Below are positions 8,961 through 17,905 of a DNA stretch of 54,450 nucleotides, piece after piece; position 1 is the stretch's first letter, and each line of letters starts with the position of its first letter. The DNA lies in contig JAFXQA010000011.1 of NCBI GenBank assembly GCA_017527415.1, positions 1-54,450 on the forward strand, given 5' to 3'. Source of the stretch: Bacteroidales bacterium. GTDB taxonomy: Bacteria; Bacteroidota; Bacteroidia; Bacteroidales; UBA932. The notes beneath the pieces are model-generated. The model made no database searches and was not told where the DNA came from. It saw nothing but the letters and a program-made list of their open reading frames with translations. The position numbers and the translations under genes were made by a program.

Positions 8961-10787
8961 ATGAAAAAGATATTTTTCAGTTTCTTTGCAATCTGCATCC
9001 TTGGTTCCTGCAGCCTCTTCCTCGAGAAGCCGGACACCACCGGCACAGTGGACCAGGACGATGTGTTCTCCACCACCAAGAATGCCGGCTCGGCGCTGAT
9101 GAGCTGCTACCGCAACATCCTCAAGCACGGCTGGCCGGGCGGAATGGGCATAGGACACAGCACCTACGGCGCGCTCAGCGGCGAGATAGGCCGCGGATAC
9201 AGCTGGCACGGTAGCTACATAATCGCCCAGCAGGGCCTCTCGGTGAACGGTGTGGACGGATCCGATTCCGGCACCGACAGCTACGAGAAAAGCTGGAGCT
9301 ACATCCGCCAGTGCTGGCTGGTGAACGAGAATATAGATAAAGTGGCGGATCTCTCCGAAGGCGACAAGGCCACCGTCAAGGCCGAAACCATGGGGCTGGT
9401 CGCCTACAGATATATGGGTATGCTCTACCGCTACGGCGGAGTGCCCATCGTGCGCAAATCCTTCCTCTCCACCGACGATCTCTCCGCTCCCCGCGCGAGC
9501 GTGAAGGATGTGGTGGATTACATCTGCGAGCTCTGCGATGCCGCTTATTCGGTGCTGCCCGTGAGCTGGCCGGCCGCATATACCGGCCGCCTGACCAAGG
9601 GCGCAGTGCTCGCAATCAAGGCCAGAACCCTGCTCTTCGCGGCCAGGCCCCTCTTCAACAGCGCCACCCCATATCTCGACAACGGCGATCATAACGACCT
9701 TATCTGCTTCGGCAACTACGACAAAGAGCGCTGGAAAGCAGCGATCGATGCCAATGAGGCCGTGCTTGCCTGGGCAGTGGATGCCGGAGTGGAACTCCTG
9801 AACACCGGCGGGGCTGGCAAGGGCAACCCCAATCCAAACGCCTTCGACGATTATGCCCAGGCCACTTCCGTTTTTGCCAATCCCGAGATAATACTCGCAT
9901 ATAAACTCGGCAAGCAGGAGGGATGGGAGCCTATGGTGAACTATCTCTGCTGCTCCGCGCACCAGAATGTGAGCCGCTTCGACACAGATGCCAATGGAGT
10001 GCTCACCAACCACCTGGAGCAGTACTGGGCTGCCGACGGCACCGATGTCAGTTGGCCCAAGGTGGGGGAGGCCATGCCTCATCCCGGCGCCGAGTGGATA
10101 ACCAAGGTGCTTTCGCTCGAACCCCGCGCCCACGCAGATATCAAGTTCGGCGGTTTCGACTCCGAGAACAACCCCGGCGACTACTATTGGTCCAACGCGG
10201 GCTGGAACCGCGGCGGCTATGCTGCCGAGAAGAACAAGGCATCCTCGTTCCCGGATCCCATCAACGACGAGAAGGGCTGCGGCGAGCGCACCAAGTTCTT
10301 CTATCATGCGGGAAGCCGCACATGGTGTGAACCTCCGCTCTTCCGCCTCGCAGAGACCTATATGAACCTGGCGGAAGCCTACAACGAGTACGGCAACACT
10401 GTCAAGGCTCTGGAGAACCTCAACATAGTCCACAACCGTGCCGGCCTTCCGGCCATTACGGAAACCGACCAGGCCAGGCTCCGTGCAATTATCCAGCGCG
10501 AAGATGCCATCGAGTTCTTCCAGGAGAACCACCGCTACTTCGACGTCAAGCACTGGAAGCTTCCCAACGTTGGCAACGGCATCTGCGGCGGCCCCATGCG
10601 CATGCTTCAGTTCAACATCAAGAACGACGAAGCCGCCACCTGGCCCTTCGCCGCGAAATGGATAGAAACCTGGTGGGATTCAGTGGTTTACAATGCATAT
10701 TGGAGCGACGAGATGCTTCTCGAACCCCTCCCTCAGCTGGAGGTAAACAAGGGCACCACGGTCCAGAATCCCGGTTATACCAAATAA
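8961..10787 (+). CDS. susD: SusD-like glycan-binding lipoprotein (pair 1)
   Basis: Surface lipoprotein that caps the SusC transporter encoded just upstream and captures the sugar chain. The 608-residue product has a signal peptide ending in ILGSCSLF (lipid Cys) and a helical TPR-type SusD/RagB fold. Landmarks include AYRYMGMLYRYGGVPIV, TGRLTKGAVLAIKARTLLFAA, LAETYMNLAEAYNEYG and the C-terminal region around REDAIEFFQENHRYFDVKHWK. The length is within the upper range for the family. Its stop codon overlaps a strong Shine-Dalgarno-like AAAGGAGG that serves the next gene. Substrate specificity cannot be read from the sequence; mannan is inferred from the linked GH26. Confidence 0.94.
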   Translation: MKKIFFSFFAICILGSCSLFLEKPDTTGTVDQDDVFSTTKNAGSALMSCYRNILKHGWPGGMGIGHSTYGALSGEIGRGYSWHGSYIIAQQGLSVNGVDGSDSGTDSYEKSWSYIRQCWLVNENIDKVADLSEGDKATVKAETMGLVAYRYMGMLYRYGGVPIVRKSFLSTDDLSAPRASVKDVVDYICELCDAAYSVLPVSWPAAYTGRLTKGAVLAIKARTLLFAARPLFNSATPYLDNGDHNDLICFGNYDKERWKAAIDANEAVLAWAVDAGVELLNTGGAGKGNPNPNAFDDYAQATSVFANPEIILAYKLGKQEGWEPMVNYLCCSAHQNVSRFDTDANGVLTNHLEQYWAADGTDVSWPKVGEAMPHPGAEWITKVLSLEPRAHADIKFGGFDSENNPGDYYWSNAGWNRGGYAAEKNKASSFPDPINDEKGCGERTKFFYHAGSRTWCEPPLFRLAETYMNLAEAYNEYGNTVKALENLNIVHNRAGLPAITETDQARLRAIIQREDAIEFFQENHRYFDVKHWKLPNVGNGICGGPMRMLQFNIKNDEAATWPFAAKWIETWWDSVVYNAYWSDEMLLEPLPQLEVNKGTTVQNPGYTK

Positions 10788-10793
10788 AGGAGG
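10786..10793 (+). promoter_or_regulatory. Strong Shine-Dalgarno-like site before second susC
   Basis: AAAGGAGG lies 6 bases before ATG 10800 and overlaps the stop of the preceding susD. Bacteroidota genes generally lack such sites because their ribosomes make little use of the anti-Shine-Dalgarno sequence, so a perfect match with ideal spacing is notable. It supports ATG 10800 as the start. Confidence 0.5.
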
Positions 10794-10799
10794 CAGGCT

Positions 10800-13565
10800 A
10801 TGAATAGATTACTCAGAATGATTTCAGCGTTGGCCGCCCTCTTCATCGGAATGGGCGCCCATGCGCAGGACTACGGCACCGCCGCGGTCAGCACTGCCTC
10901 CGGCGATGAACTCTACAAGCGCGTGGAGACCAACCTCACCAACAGCTTCATCGGGGCATTCCCCGGCCTTACCATACTCCACGGCACCGGAGAACCCGGC
11001 AGCAACACTGCCAGCTACCTTATCCGCGGGATGGGCAGCTACGGCCTAGGAACCTGGAACCAGGCCCGCCTGTTCGTGGACGGCTTCGAAGTGAACATAG
11101 ACTATATGACATCCATCTCTCCCGCCGAAATCGAGAAGGTTGAGGTGCTCAAGGATGCAGCAGCCCTCGTGCTCTATGGTGAGAAAGGCGCCAACGGCGT
11201 CATCAGCATCACAACCCGCAGGGGGGTGGAAGGACAGTCGAAAGTGAATGCCCGCGTCCGCTATGGAGTGCAGACCCCGGCCCTTTTGAACAAGCCGCTG
11301 GGTTCTTACAGGTTCGCCACCCTCTACAATCAGGCCGTTTCCAACGACAAGGGGATGGTATGGTCGCCTGTGTACAGCCAGGCCCAGCTGGATGCCTACC
11401 GTGACGGCACCGGGATAAACACCGACTGGTACGCCAAGGCCCTCCGCGGCAGCGGCAGTTATATGGATGCGGATGTGGTGCTCAACGGCGGATCCAAAGC
11501 CGCCCGCTACAACATCAACCTCGACTACCTCGGCAACAAGGGCCTGCTGAATGCGGCGGATACCGACAGCACCCGCAACCTGGGTTACCAGCGCTTCAAT
11601 GTGCGGGCCAACCTGGACTTCAACGTGCTCAAGGTGTTCGAGGTGAAGATGGATATCGGAGGTCGCATCGAGACTCTGCACCGTCCTAACTACAGCACCG
11701 CGTCGCTCTTCTCGAACCTGGCCAAATATCCTTCCAACATCTACGGAGTGTATGATGATGCCGCCCAAACGCATTTCAGCGGCACCGGCGTCTATCCCAA
11801 CAACCCGTATGCAAGCGTGAACGGCCTCGGATGGTTCTCCGTGAAGGCCCGCAGCCTGCAGACCAACCTGAGTGTGAAGGAACGGCTGGATATGATAACG
11901 GAAGGCCTGTTCCTGGAGCAGGCGGTATCGTTCTACAGCTATACCCTCAGCACGTATTCCAAGTCGCGCAACTATGCCCGCTGGTATAACGGCGCCACCA
12001 CCACTACCGACGAAACCACCACCCTCACCGCAAGCGGATACGGCTCCGCCGGAATGCAGGACTGGAAGCAGGGGCGCCTGACCGCAGGATACGACCGCTC
12101 CTTTGGCGAGCATAATCTTACGGCCCGCCTGAACTGGGGCATCTCTGCTTACAAGGGCGACGGCTACTTCTCTTTCAAGTACAACACCCTGAACCTGAAC
12201 GGCCTGCTGCACTACGACTATGCCCACCGCTACATAGTGGAACTTGCCTTCTCCCGTTTCGGCAACGATGCTTTCGCTCCCGGCCACCGCTGGCACTTCT
12301 ACCCGGCCGTTTCGGCCGCCTGGATAGTCTCCAACGAAGACTTCCTGAAGGGCTCCGGCCTGGTGCAGTTCCTGAAGTTCCGTGCCTCTGCCGGCCTCAC
12401 CGGATTCTCGGAGTCGAAGGCCACCAACATCCTTAACGACTTCAACTCCAACGGTCGTTATCTCTACAAAGACTACTACACCTACAGCTACATCGGAGCT
12501 TTCTATATGGGCTCTCCTGCTGCCGAATGGCAGAACAGCCTGGTGCCGATGTTCAACCCCAACGACGAAATCGGTCCCGAAAAGAGCCTCAAGCTGAACA
12601 TTGGCCTGGACGCCACTCTTTTCGGAGGCATTCAGCTCACGGCTGATGCCTTCCTGGACCGCCGTACCGGCATCCTCACCCTGGACAAGTCGCTCATGGG
12701 CTACTACGGAAAGCAGTATTCCTTCTCCAACATAGGCGAAATGAACAGCCGTGGCTTCGAGCTGTCGGCGGAGTATTCCGGCAAGGCCGGAGAGCTTCGC
12801 TACAGCGCCGGCGGGTTCGTTTCCTATGCCACCAATACCATAGTGAATATGGCCGAGGTGCCGCCGGCAAATGCTTTCAGCGCCCAGACCGGCAGGCCAT
12901 ACGGCACTTTCATCGGCCTCGTTGCGAACGGATTTTACCAGGTGCAGGATTTTGATGACGACGGCCGCCTCCTGCCTGGACTCCCTACTCCTGCTTTCGG
13001 CGAGGTGCAGCCTGGTGATGTGAAATATCGCGACCTGGACGACAATACCGTAATCGACCAGAACGACATCACCCGTATCGGCCGGAGCTGGATTCCGGAA
13101 TGGAACTTCAGCTTCGGAGGCAAACTGGCCTGGCGCGGCTTCGATGCCGAAATCCTGTTCCAGGGTGTTGCCGGCGTTAGCGTGAACCTCCTGGACAACT
13201 GGAACCAGACCGTCGCCTTCATCGACAACGGCAATGCCTATGCAATCGCCGAGGGCGCCTGGGCCTACTACCCTATGGAGGGGATAGATACCCGTGCTAC
13301 GGCTACCTATCCGCGCCTGACTACCCAGGGCAACCAGAACAATTACCGCCTGAGCACTCTGTGGCTGAAGGACGGATCCTTTATCAAACTCCGCAACCTG
13401 GAGTTTGGCTACACTATTAAAGAAGGCGTCCGCTGCTTTGTGAACGGGCAGAACCTTCTGACTTTCAGCCCGCTTCAGAGCAAATACAACATCGACCCTG
13501 AGAACGCCTCAGGCGGGTATCCGCAGCTTCGCAGCTTCAACGCCGGAATCAGTCTAACCTTCTAA
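10800..13565 (+). CDS. susC: SusC-like TonB-dependent transporter, short N-terminus (pair 2)
   Basis: The 921-residue outer-membrane transporter has a signal peptide ending GAHAQ. Unlike the first SusC it lacks the carboxypeptidase-regulatory-like domain. After only ~35 residues it goes straight into the plug (TILHGTGEPGSNTASYLIRG, VEVLKDAAALVLYGEKGANGVI). The barrel then runs to the C-terminal RSFNAGISLTF strand. No clear TonB box is visible; the segment YGTAAVSTASGDEL occupies that place. The missing domain is seen in a known subclass of SusC proteins, so this is not necessarily a truncation. It lies 12 bases after susD 1 and 11 bases before susD 2, in the same transcription unit. A second substrate form or chain length is a reasonable inference, not shown by the sequence. 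Confidence 0.92.
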   Translation: MNRLLRMISALAALFIGMGAHAQDYGTAAVSTASGDELYKRVETNLTNSFIGAFPGLTILHGTGEPGSNTASYLIRGMGSYGLGTWNQARLFVDGFEVNIDYMTSISPAEIEKVEVLKDAAALVLYGEKGANGVISITTRRGVEGQSKVNARVRYGVQTPALLNKPLGSYRFATLYNQAVSNDKGMVWSPVYSQAQLDAYRDGTGINTDWYAKALRGSGSYMDADVVLNGGSKAARYNINLDYLGNKGLLNAADTDSTRNLGYQRFNVRANLDFNVLKVFEVKMDIGGRIETLHRPNYSTASLFSNLAKYPSNIYGVYDDAAQTHFSGTGVYPNNPYASVNGLGWFSVKARSLQTNLSVKERLDMITEGLFLEQAVSFYSYTLSTYSKSRNYARWYNGATTTTDETTTLTASGYGSAGMQDWKQGRLTAGYDRSFGEHNLTARLNWGISAYKGDGYFSFKYNTLNLNGLLHYDYAHRYIVELAFSRFGNDAFAPGHRWHFYPAVSAAWIVSNEDFLKGSGLVQFLKFRASAGLTGFSESKATNILNDFNSNGRYLYKDYYTYSYIGAFYMGSPAAEWQNSLVPMFNPNDEIGPEKSLKLNIGLDATLFGGIQLTADAFLDRRTGILTLDKSLMGYYGKQYSFSNIGEMNSRGFELSAEYSGKAGELRYSAGGFVSYATNTIVNMAEVPPANAFSAQTGRPYGTFIGLVANGFYQVQDFDDDGRLLPGLPTPAFGEVQPGDVKYRDLDDNTVIDQNDITRIGRSWIPEWNFSFGGKLAWRGFDAEILFQGVAGVSVNLLDNWNQTVAFIDNGNAYAIAEGAWAYYPMEGIDTRATATYPRLTTQGNQNNYRLSTLWLKDGSFIKLRNLEFGYTIKEGVRCFVNGQNLLTFSPLQSKYNIDPENASGGYPQLRSFNAGISLTF

Positions 13566-13576
13566 GCCCCAAAGAG

Positions 13577-15244
13577 ATGAAAAGCAGAATCAACATTCTT
13601 ATTCTTGCGTTTGCGGCCCTGACGGCCGTCTCCTGCAATGGCTTCCTCGACACCGGGCTGGACATCAAGGCCACGACCAAATCGCTCGCCACCAACCGCG
13701 GTAGCATCTGGAGCTTTGCGAATGCCTTCTACACCCCCATGATTTCCGGCTATTCGGTAATCGACGGGAACCTCTTCGCTTCGGCTTCCGACGAGGCGGA
13801 GCAGACTTACGCATCCAATACCGTCATCTACTTCAATAAAGGCATACTCAACAGCAGCGTAAATCCCCTCTGGACCTACTACAACAACTGCTACGAGGGA
13901 ATCCGCGCCGCGAACTACTTCCTCGACTATGTGGCCGACGGCAAGGGTGTCGCCCTGTTGCAGAAGAACCGCAACCTCACCACCGATGCTGTCAATTACG
14001 CCCGCGACCTGGCCTCGCTTAACTGGTACATCGCCGAGGCCCACGTGGCCCGCGCCTACTACTATGCCGAACTCATCAAAATGTATGGCGGCGTGCCCAT
14101 CGTAGAAAAGACACAGGAGGCTGCCGGCGGAGCAATGGTGCCCCGCTCTTCCTATGAGGAGTGCGTGGAATACATAGTGAAAGAGATAGATGACTGGGTA
14201 GACCAGCTGTCTACGTCCTGGAAAGAAAACGCGGGATATGAAGGCCGGCTCACCCGTGGCGCCGCCCTTGCCATCAAGGCCAGGGTCCTTCTCTATGCGG
14301 CAAGCCCCCTGCACAATCCTTCACACAAGATCGAAAAGTGGCAGCGTGCGGCCAAGGCTTCTGCCGACCTCATTTCCGATCCGGTGCTGAACTATGGTCT
14401 GGATACGGATTATGCCGCCTACTTTCGCGGGAGCAATTCGCTGACTAGCAAGGAATCCATCTATATAGTCCGCCGTGCGAACACCAACGACCTCGAGAAG
14501 AACAACTATCCCATCGCCACCTCTGGCGGCAAGAGCGGGGTATGCCCTACCGAGAACCTGGTCTCCGCCTATGAATACATCGGTGCTGTCAATCCTTCCG
14601 ATCCCTATGCCAACCGCGACCCGCGCCTGCAGGCTTCCATCGTGGTGAACGGCAGCGACTGGAACGGACGTACTATCGCCCAGGCGGCCGGCGAGACGGA
14701 TGACATGGCGAACGCCAACGCCAGCAAGACGGGATATTACCTCAAGAAGTTCCTTACGGACAACCTGAATCTCACCCTCGACCAGAAAGCCCAGCACAAC
14801 TGGGTGGCCTACCGCTGGGGAGAGGCGCTTCTTAACTATGCAGAGGCTCTGAATGAGGCCTACGGGCCGTCCGTGGTGCCTCCGGGATATCCTATGAGCG
14901 CTAAGGCTGCCCTCCAGCAGGTGCGGGACCGCGCCAGCCTTAGCCTGCCTCCGATAGCTGCAGCGAGCATCGACTCTTTCCGGGAAGTGGTGAAGCATGA
15001 GCGCCGGGTGGAACTCGCCTTCGAGGATCACCGCTACTGGGATCTTCTGCGCTGGAAAGATGCAGCTACGGTGCTGAACAAGCCCGTGCAGGGAGTGAAG
15101 ATAAGCAAGGCCGGTTCTACCTACAGCTACAAGGTTGTGGACGTGGCTGCACGTACGTTCAGGAACGAAAACTACTATCTGCCTTTCATGCGCTCCGAAA
15201 TCCAGAATTCCGGAGGAACGCTGGAGCAGAATCCAGGATATTGA
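13577..15244 (+). CDS. susD: SusD-like glycan-binding lipoprotein (pair 2)
   Basis: The 555-residue lipoprotein has a signal peptide with lipid Cys (ALTAVSCNGFLDT) and the SusD/RagB helical fold. Landmarks are ARAYYYAELIKMYGGVPIV, YEGRLTRGAALAIKARVLLYAA, YRWGEALLNYAEALNEAYG and ERRVELAFEDHRYWDLLRWK. It partners the short SusC directly upstream. It is clearly a different member from the first SusD (shorter, different middle region), so the two pairs are not a recent tandem duplication. A 16-base gap separates it from the next lipoprotein gene. Confidence 0.93.
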   Translation: MKSRINILILAFAALTAVSCNGFLDTGLDIKATTKSLATNRGSIWSFANAFYTPMISGYSVIDGNLFASASDEAEQTYASNTVIYFNKGILNSSVNPLWTYYNNCYEGIRAANYFLDYVADGKGVALLQKNRNLTTDAVNYARDLASLNWYIAEAHVARAYYYAELIKMYGGVPIVEKTQEAAGGAMVPRSSYEECVEYIVKEIDDWVDQLSTSWKENAGYEGRLTRGAALAIKARVLLYAASPLHNPSHKIEKWQRAAKASADLISDPVLNYGLDTDYAAYFRGSNSLTSKESIYIVRRANTNDLEKNNYPIATSGGKSGVCPTENLVSAYEYIGAVNPSDPYANRDPRLQASIVVNGSDWNGRTIAQAAGETDDMANANASKTGYYLKKFLTDNLNLTLDQKAQHNWVAYRWGEALLNYAEALNEAYGPSVVPPGYPMSAKAALQQVRDRASLSLPPIAAASIDSFREVVKHERRVELAFEDHRYWDLLRWKDAATVLNKPVQGVKISKAGSTYSYKVVDVAARTFRNENYYLPFMRSEIQNSGGTLEQNPGY

Positions 15245-15260
15245 TTATTTATAAATTACG

Positions 15261-17306
15261 ATGCATATGAAAAGGTTCATCAACATCATTTTTACGATTC
15301 TTGCGACAGCCGCCGTTCTGTCCTGCGGACCCGATGTGGAGATTCCCGAAGGGCCCGATAAACCGAATCAGCCCGAAAAACCTACTCCCGGGCCCGAAGA
15401 ACCCGAAGATGATGGGTTCGGCGGCGACGTTACCTTCACCGCCACCATCGAATCGATCTCCGATGGCACTCAGCCTCTGTGGAAAAAGGGAGATGTCATT
15501 TCCATCTATGACGGAACATCCACAGTCAAGGCGACGAATACCGCTGATGATGGTGCGGTGGGCACTTTCCCTGCTACCATCAAGAAGGGAACGGAATCCG
15601 TATTTGCGCTGTCTCCTTCAAATGACGGGGTACAACTGAGTTCGACTGGCGTGCTGCTCGATATTCCGGTTGAGCAGAGCATTGCATCGCCCGTACCAGC
15701 ATACAGGGTGGCGAAGAGCAAGAACAGTGTTTTGTATTTCAGGAATCTTCTTGCCGTGCTGAACCTCTCCGTCGGAATAGACGGGGTAACTTCCGTGGTA
15801 ATCAAGGCGGATGATGCTGCAAAGATTGCCGGAACCATGGCAGTGGATTATTCGGGGGAGTCTCCGGCGGTTGCCGCTTCTTCTTCCCAGATTGTAGTTA
15901 AGGGATCATTCCAGAAGGGGCAAAAGTATCCTGTATTGCTTGCTCCGGCAAAACTTACGAAGTGCTCAGTTGAGGCGTATGTAGGTGACAGCGTCGTTGC
16001 GCAGGCAGATCTTGACGGCCAGACCCTTAATGCCGGGACGGTCCTTGAGATGCCTTCGATGGCACCTAAGAATCCCATATACAGAATTACCAATATGTGG
16101 GTTTGGGGTGGTACCGGCAACTCAGACTATGATTTCACCAAGGTGTTCGACATTCTGACCCTTCCGGATTTCTTTAACAACGAGGACGGCCGCGGCATCA
16201 ATGCGATCAAAGACAATTACCTCGTATTCAATTCAGACGGCACTTTCCGCAATTGGGCAGGGGAGGACGGACGCAACTGGTGGTTTGTTTACAGTGGAAG
16301 CAAGAATCCGGAAACTCATACCGATCTGGACCTTTCCGGCTTTTACGACCAGTTGCCGCGTTCGACCGCAACCTATGTAAATGAAGACGGAGTCATTACT
16401 TTCACCCGTCCCGATGGAACGACGGTTAATGCCGACCTCTTGCCGGCAGGAACTTACGTTATGCCGGATACAAATCCCGAAAAGGTAATCGAAATCACCC
16501 GGGAGGCTCTGCGCTTCAATATTACCGGCGGCCGCTCAAATGTGTGGACTGATATTATTTACAACGATTACTGGAAGATTGCTGGCAATCCACGCCAACT
16601 GTTCATAGAACTGGAAAAAATGCCGGACGGGTTCACTGTTCCTGCAGCTTTCCAGACAACCGATGCCGACTTCAAGTTCGAACCCCCCGTGTACGAATTC
16701 GACATGAGTTCCCTTCCCGGAACCTGGAACGTGTATGGTGGCAATAGCGCCCCGTTCGGAATCTGGGTGAACGGTGGAACCGGCAGCAGTGCCGCTTTTG
16801 TCAGTCCCATCGACAAGGCCTGGTGCTGGAATGATTCAATCTATAAAGAATCTGACAATACCCTCTCCATCAGTCTTACCGGCCGAACGGAAACTACTAT
16901 AAGCGGCACGATTGAGTGGGGCCCCGGCGCAGACGGTGCGTATTGGGATTGTAAGTGGAACAGGCAAACGAAGAAAGGCCCAGGCGGCAATGTGGATGAT
17001 GAGAATTATGGCGCTGACCTTTCAAAGTACTACAAACCAATTCCAGAAGGAGTCAGTAGTGTTACGGTCAATCTCCAGACGGGTGCAGGCACAATTGGAA
17101 CAGACGTGGCATTCACATTCTTGAAGGCAGGTGTTCATGTATTCACCTTCGGGAAAACTCTTGTGATACCTTCAGGCTGCTTCGCCCTTTCATTCCACTT
17201 GATGGATTCAAAGGAAACGGTGGATCAGTATAATCTGTATGAAGATGTCGACCGTTTTGTCTATGCCCCGCTGGATTATGTGATAATATTTGAGAAACAA
17301 CAGTAA
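15261..17306 (+). CDS. Large PUL lipoprotein, putative surface glycan-binding protein
   Basis: The 681-residue lipoprotein has a signal peptide with Cys (AAVLSCGPDVEIPEG) and a long Pro/Glu/Gly linker (PDKPNQPEKPTPGPEEPEDD), typical of proteins that hold domains away from the outer membrane. Residues ~55-260 resemble the fimbrillin-like fold of Bacteroidota (VTFTATIES, WKKGDVISIYDGTSTVKAT). Two Trp-rich domains follow, at about 275-475 and 485-680; the second resembles the distal part of the lipoprotein at 3207-4220 (WxW, GPDGxY, IPSG). The position after SusC/SusD and the aromatic-rich domains suggest a SGBP-like role, which is inferred. ATG 15267 is an equally good start (MKRFINIIF). Confidence 0.75.
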   Translation: MHMKRFINIIFTILATAAVLSCGPDVEIPEGPDKPNQPEKPTPGPEEPEDDGFGGDVTFTATIESISDGTQPLWKKGDVISIYDGTSTVKATNTADDGAVGTFPATIKKGTESVFALSPSNDGVQLSSTGVLLDIPVEQSIASPVPAYRVAKSKNSVLYFRNLLAVLNLSVGIDGVTSVVIKADDAAKIAGTMAVDYSGESPAVAASSSQIVVKGSFQKGQKYPVLLAPAKLTKCSVEAYVGDSVVAQADLDGQTLNAGTVLEMPSMAPKNPIYRITNMWVWGGTGNSDYDFTKVFDILTLPDFFNNEDGRGINAIKDNYLVFNSDGTFRNWAGEDGRNWWFVYSGSKNPETHTDLDLSGFYDQLPRSTATYVNEDGVITFTRPDGTTVNADLLPAGTYVMPDTNPEKVIEITREALRFNITGGRSNVWTDIIYNDYWKIAGNPRQLFIELEKMPDGFTVPAAFQTTDADFKFEPPVYEFDMSSLPGTWNVYGGNSAPFGIWVNGGTGSSAAFVSPIDKAWCWNDSIYKESDNTLSISLTGRTETTISGTIEWGPGADGAYWDCKWNRQTKKGPGGNVDDENYGADLSKYYKPIPEGVSSVTVNLQTGAGTIGTDVAFTFLKAGVHVFTFGKTLVIPSGCFALSFHLMDSKETVDQYNLYEDVDRFVYAPLDYVIIFEKQQ

Positions 17307-17311
17307 TATTT

Positions 17312-17389
17312 ATGAATATGAAAAAGCTTTTAATTGTAATTCTGGCACTGGCATCGCTGGTATAGGCAAACGCCCAGCTCGTTCCGGGC
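17312..17389 (+). pseudogene. Signal peptide broken by an amber codon, upstream of 17390 gene
   Basis: From ATG 17312 the frame reads MNMKKLLIVILALASLV, then TAG (17363-17365), then ANAQLVPG running straight into the protein from ATG 17390. Together this would be a normal Bacteroidota signal peptide with an ANAQ cleavage site, so the TAG is an in-frame nonsense codon. Other genes here, such as metG, end in TAG, so amber is not generally recoded. The downstream frame is intact, which points to a recent mutation, a sequencing error or readthrough. Confidence 0.7.
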
Positions 17390-17905
17390 ATGAAGTACAA
17401 ACAGGTCAAGGACATGTACGACACCAAGATGTACGTTCCCCAGTCCATCGATCCTTACAACAAGACTATTGCATCGGTCGTATCTTTCTTTGCTCCCGGT
17501 GTATCCCAGATGTGCATGGGTGAGTTCGGCCGCGGTGTCGCTTTCTTTGCAGGCGAGGTGGTGTTGTTGGAAATCGTCAAGTCCTCGGCAGAAACGTTCT
17601 CCAAATCCGTCATCACCGATGAAACCGGCAAGGTAACAGGATATAATGATGAGCAGGCTGCAAAAACCAGCGTCGGTATTTTTATCGGTGGCCTGGTGGC
17701 AGATCTTGCACTTTGCATCTGGTCCAGCTGCGATGCTGCAAAGGTCGCAAAGGTTAAGAATATGTACTATCAGGATCTGTATGGCCACAGGGCATCCCTG
17801 GACGTGAATGTCGAACCTTATTTCGCGCTTACACCTTCGGCTGCTACCGCAAGCGGCAGCACGTTCAAGCCTACGGCGGGAATGACTCTCAAGATGAACT
17901 TCTAG
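17390..17905 (+). CDS. Small membrane protein of unknown function (C-terminal part of amber-interrupted gene)
   Basis: The 171-residue frame starting MKYKQVKDMYDTKMY is the body of a protein whose signal peptide lies just upstream but is cut by TAG (17363-17365). It has two hydrophobic segments, ASVVSFFAPGVSQMCMGEFGRGVAFFAGEVVLL and SVGIFIGGLVADLALCIWSSC, and a Ser/Thr/Ala-rich tail ending LKMNF. The first resembles the PGxGQ...GRG turn of DUF5683-like membrane proteins common in Bacteroidota; I would not go further. It is the last gene of the PUL direction, and its stop overlaps the stop of the convergent gene (CTAG at 17902-17905). Whether translation starts at 17390 without a signal, or the gene is dead, cannot be decided here. 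Confidence 0.6.
   Translation: MKYKQVKDMYDTKMYVPQSIDPYNKTIASVVSFFAPGVSQMCMGEFGRGVAFFAGEVVLLEIVKSSAETFSKSVITDETGKVTGYNDEQAAKTSVGIFIGGLVADLALCIWSSCDAAKVAKVKNMYYQDLYGHRASLDVNVEPYFALTPSAATASGSTFKPTAGMTLKMNF

Noticed and set aside
7389..10553. Very long minus-strand open frame (1054 codons) opposite susC/susD
   Set aside because: It is antisense to two clearly recognised genes, has no domain resemblance, and is expected in GC-rich DNA where stops are rare in the mirrored frame. The same holds for 1257-3056 and 33764-35479 on the minus strand.
17363..17365. Recoding of TAG as a sense codon in this organism
   Set aside because: TAG ends several normal genes here, including metG (2784-2786), dnaX (20477-20479) and lptB (21277-21279), so it works as a stop.
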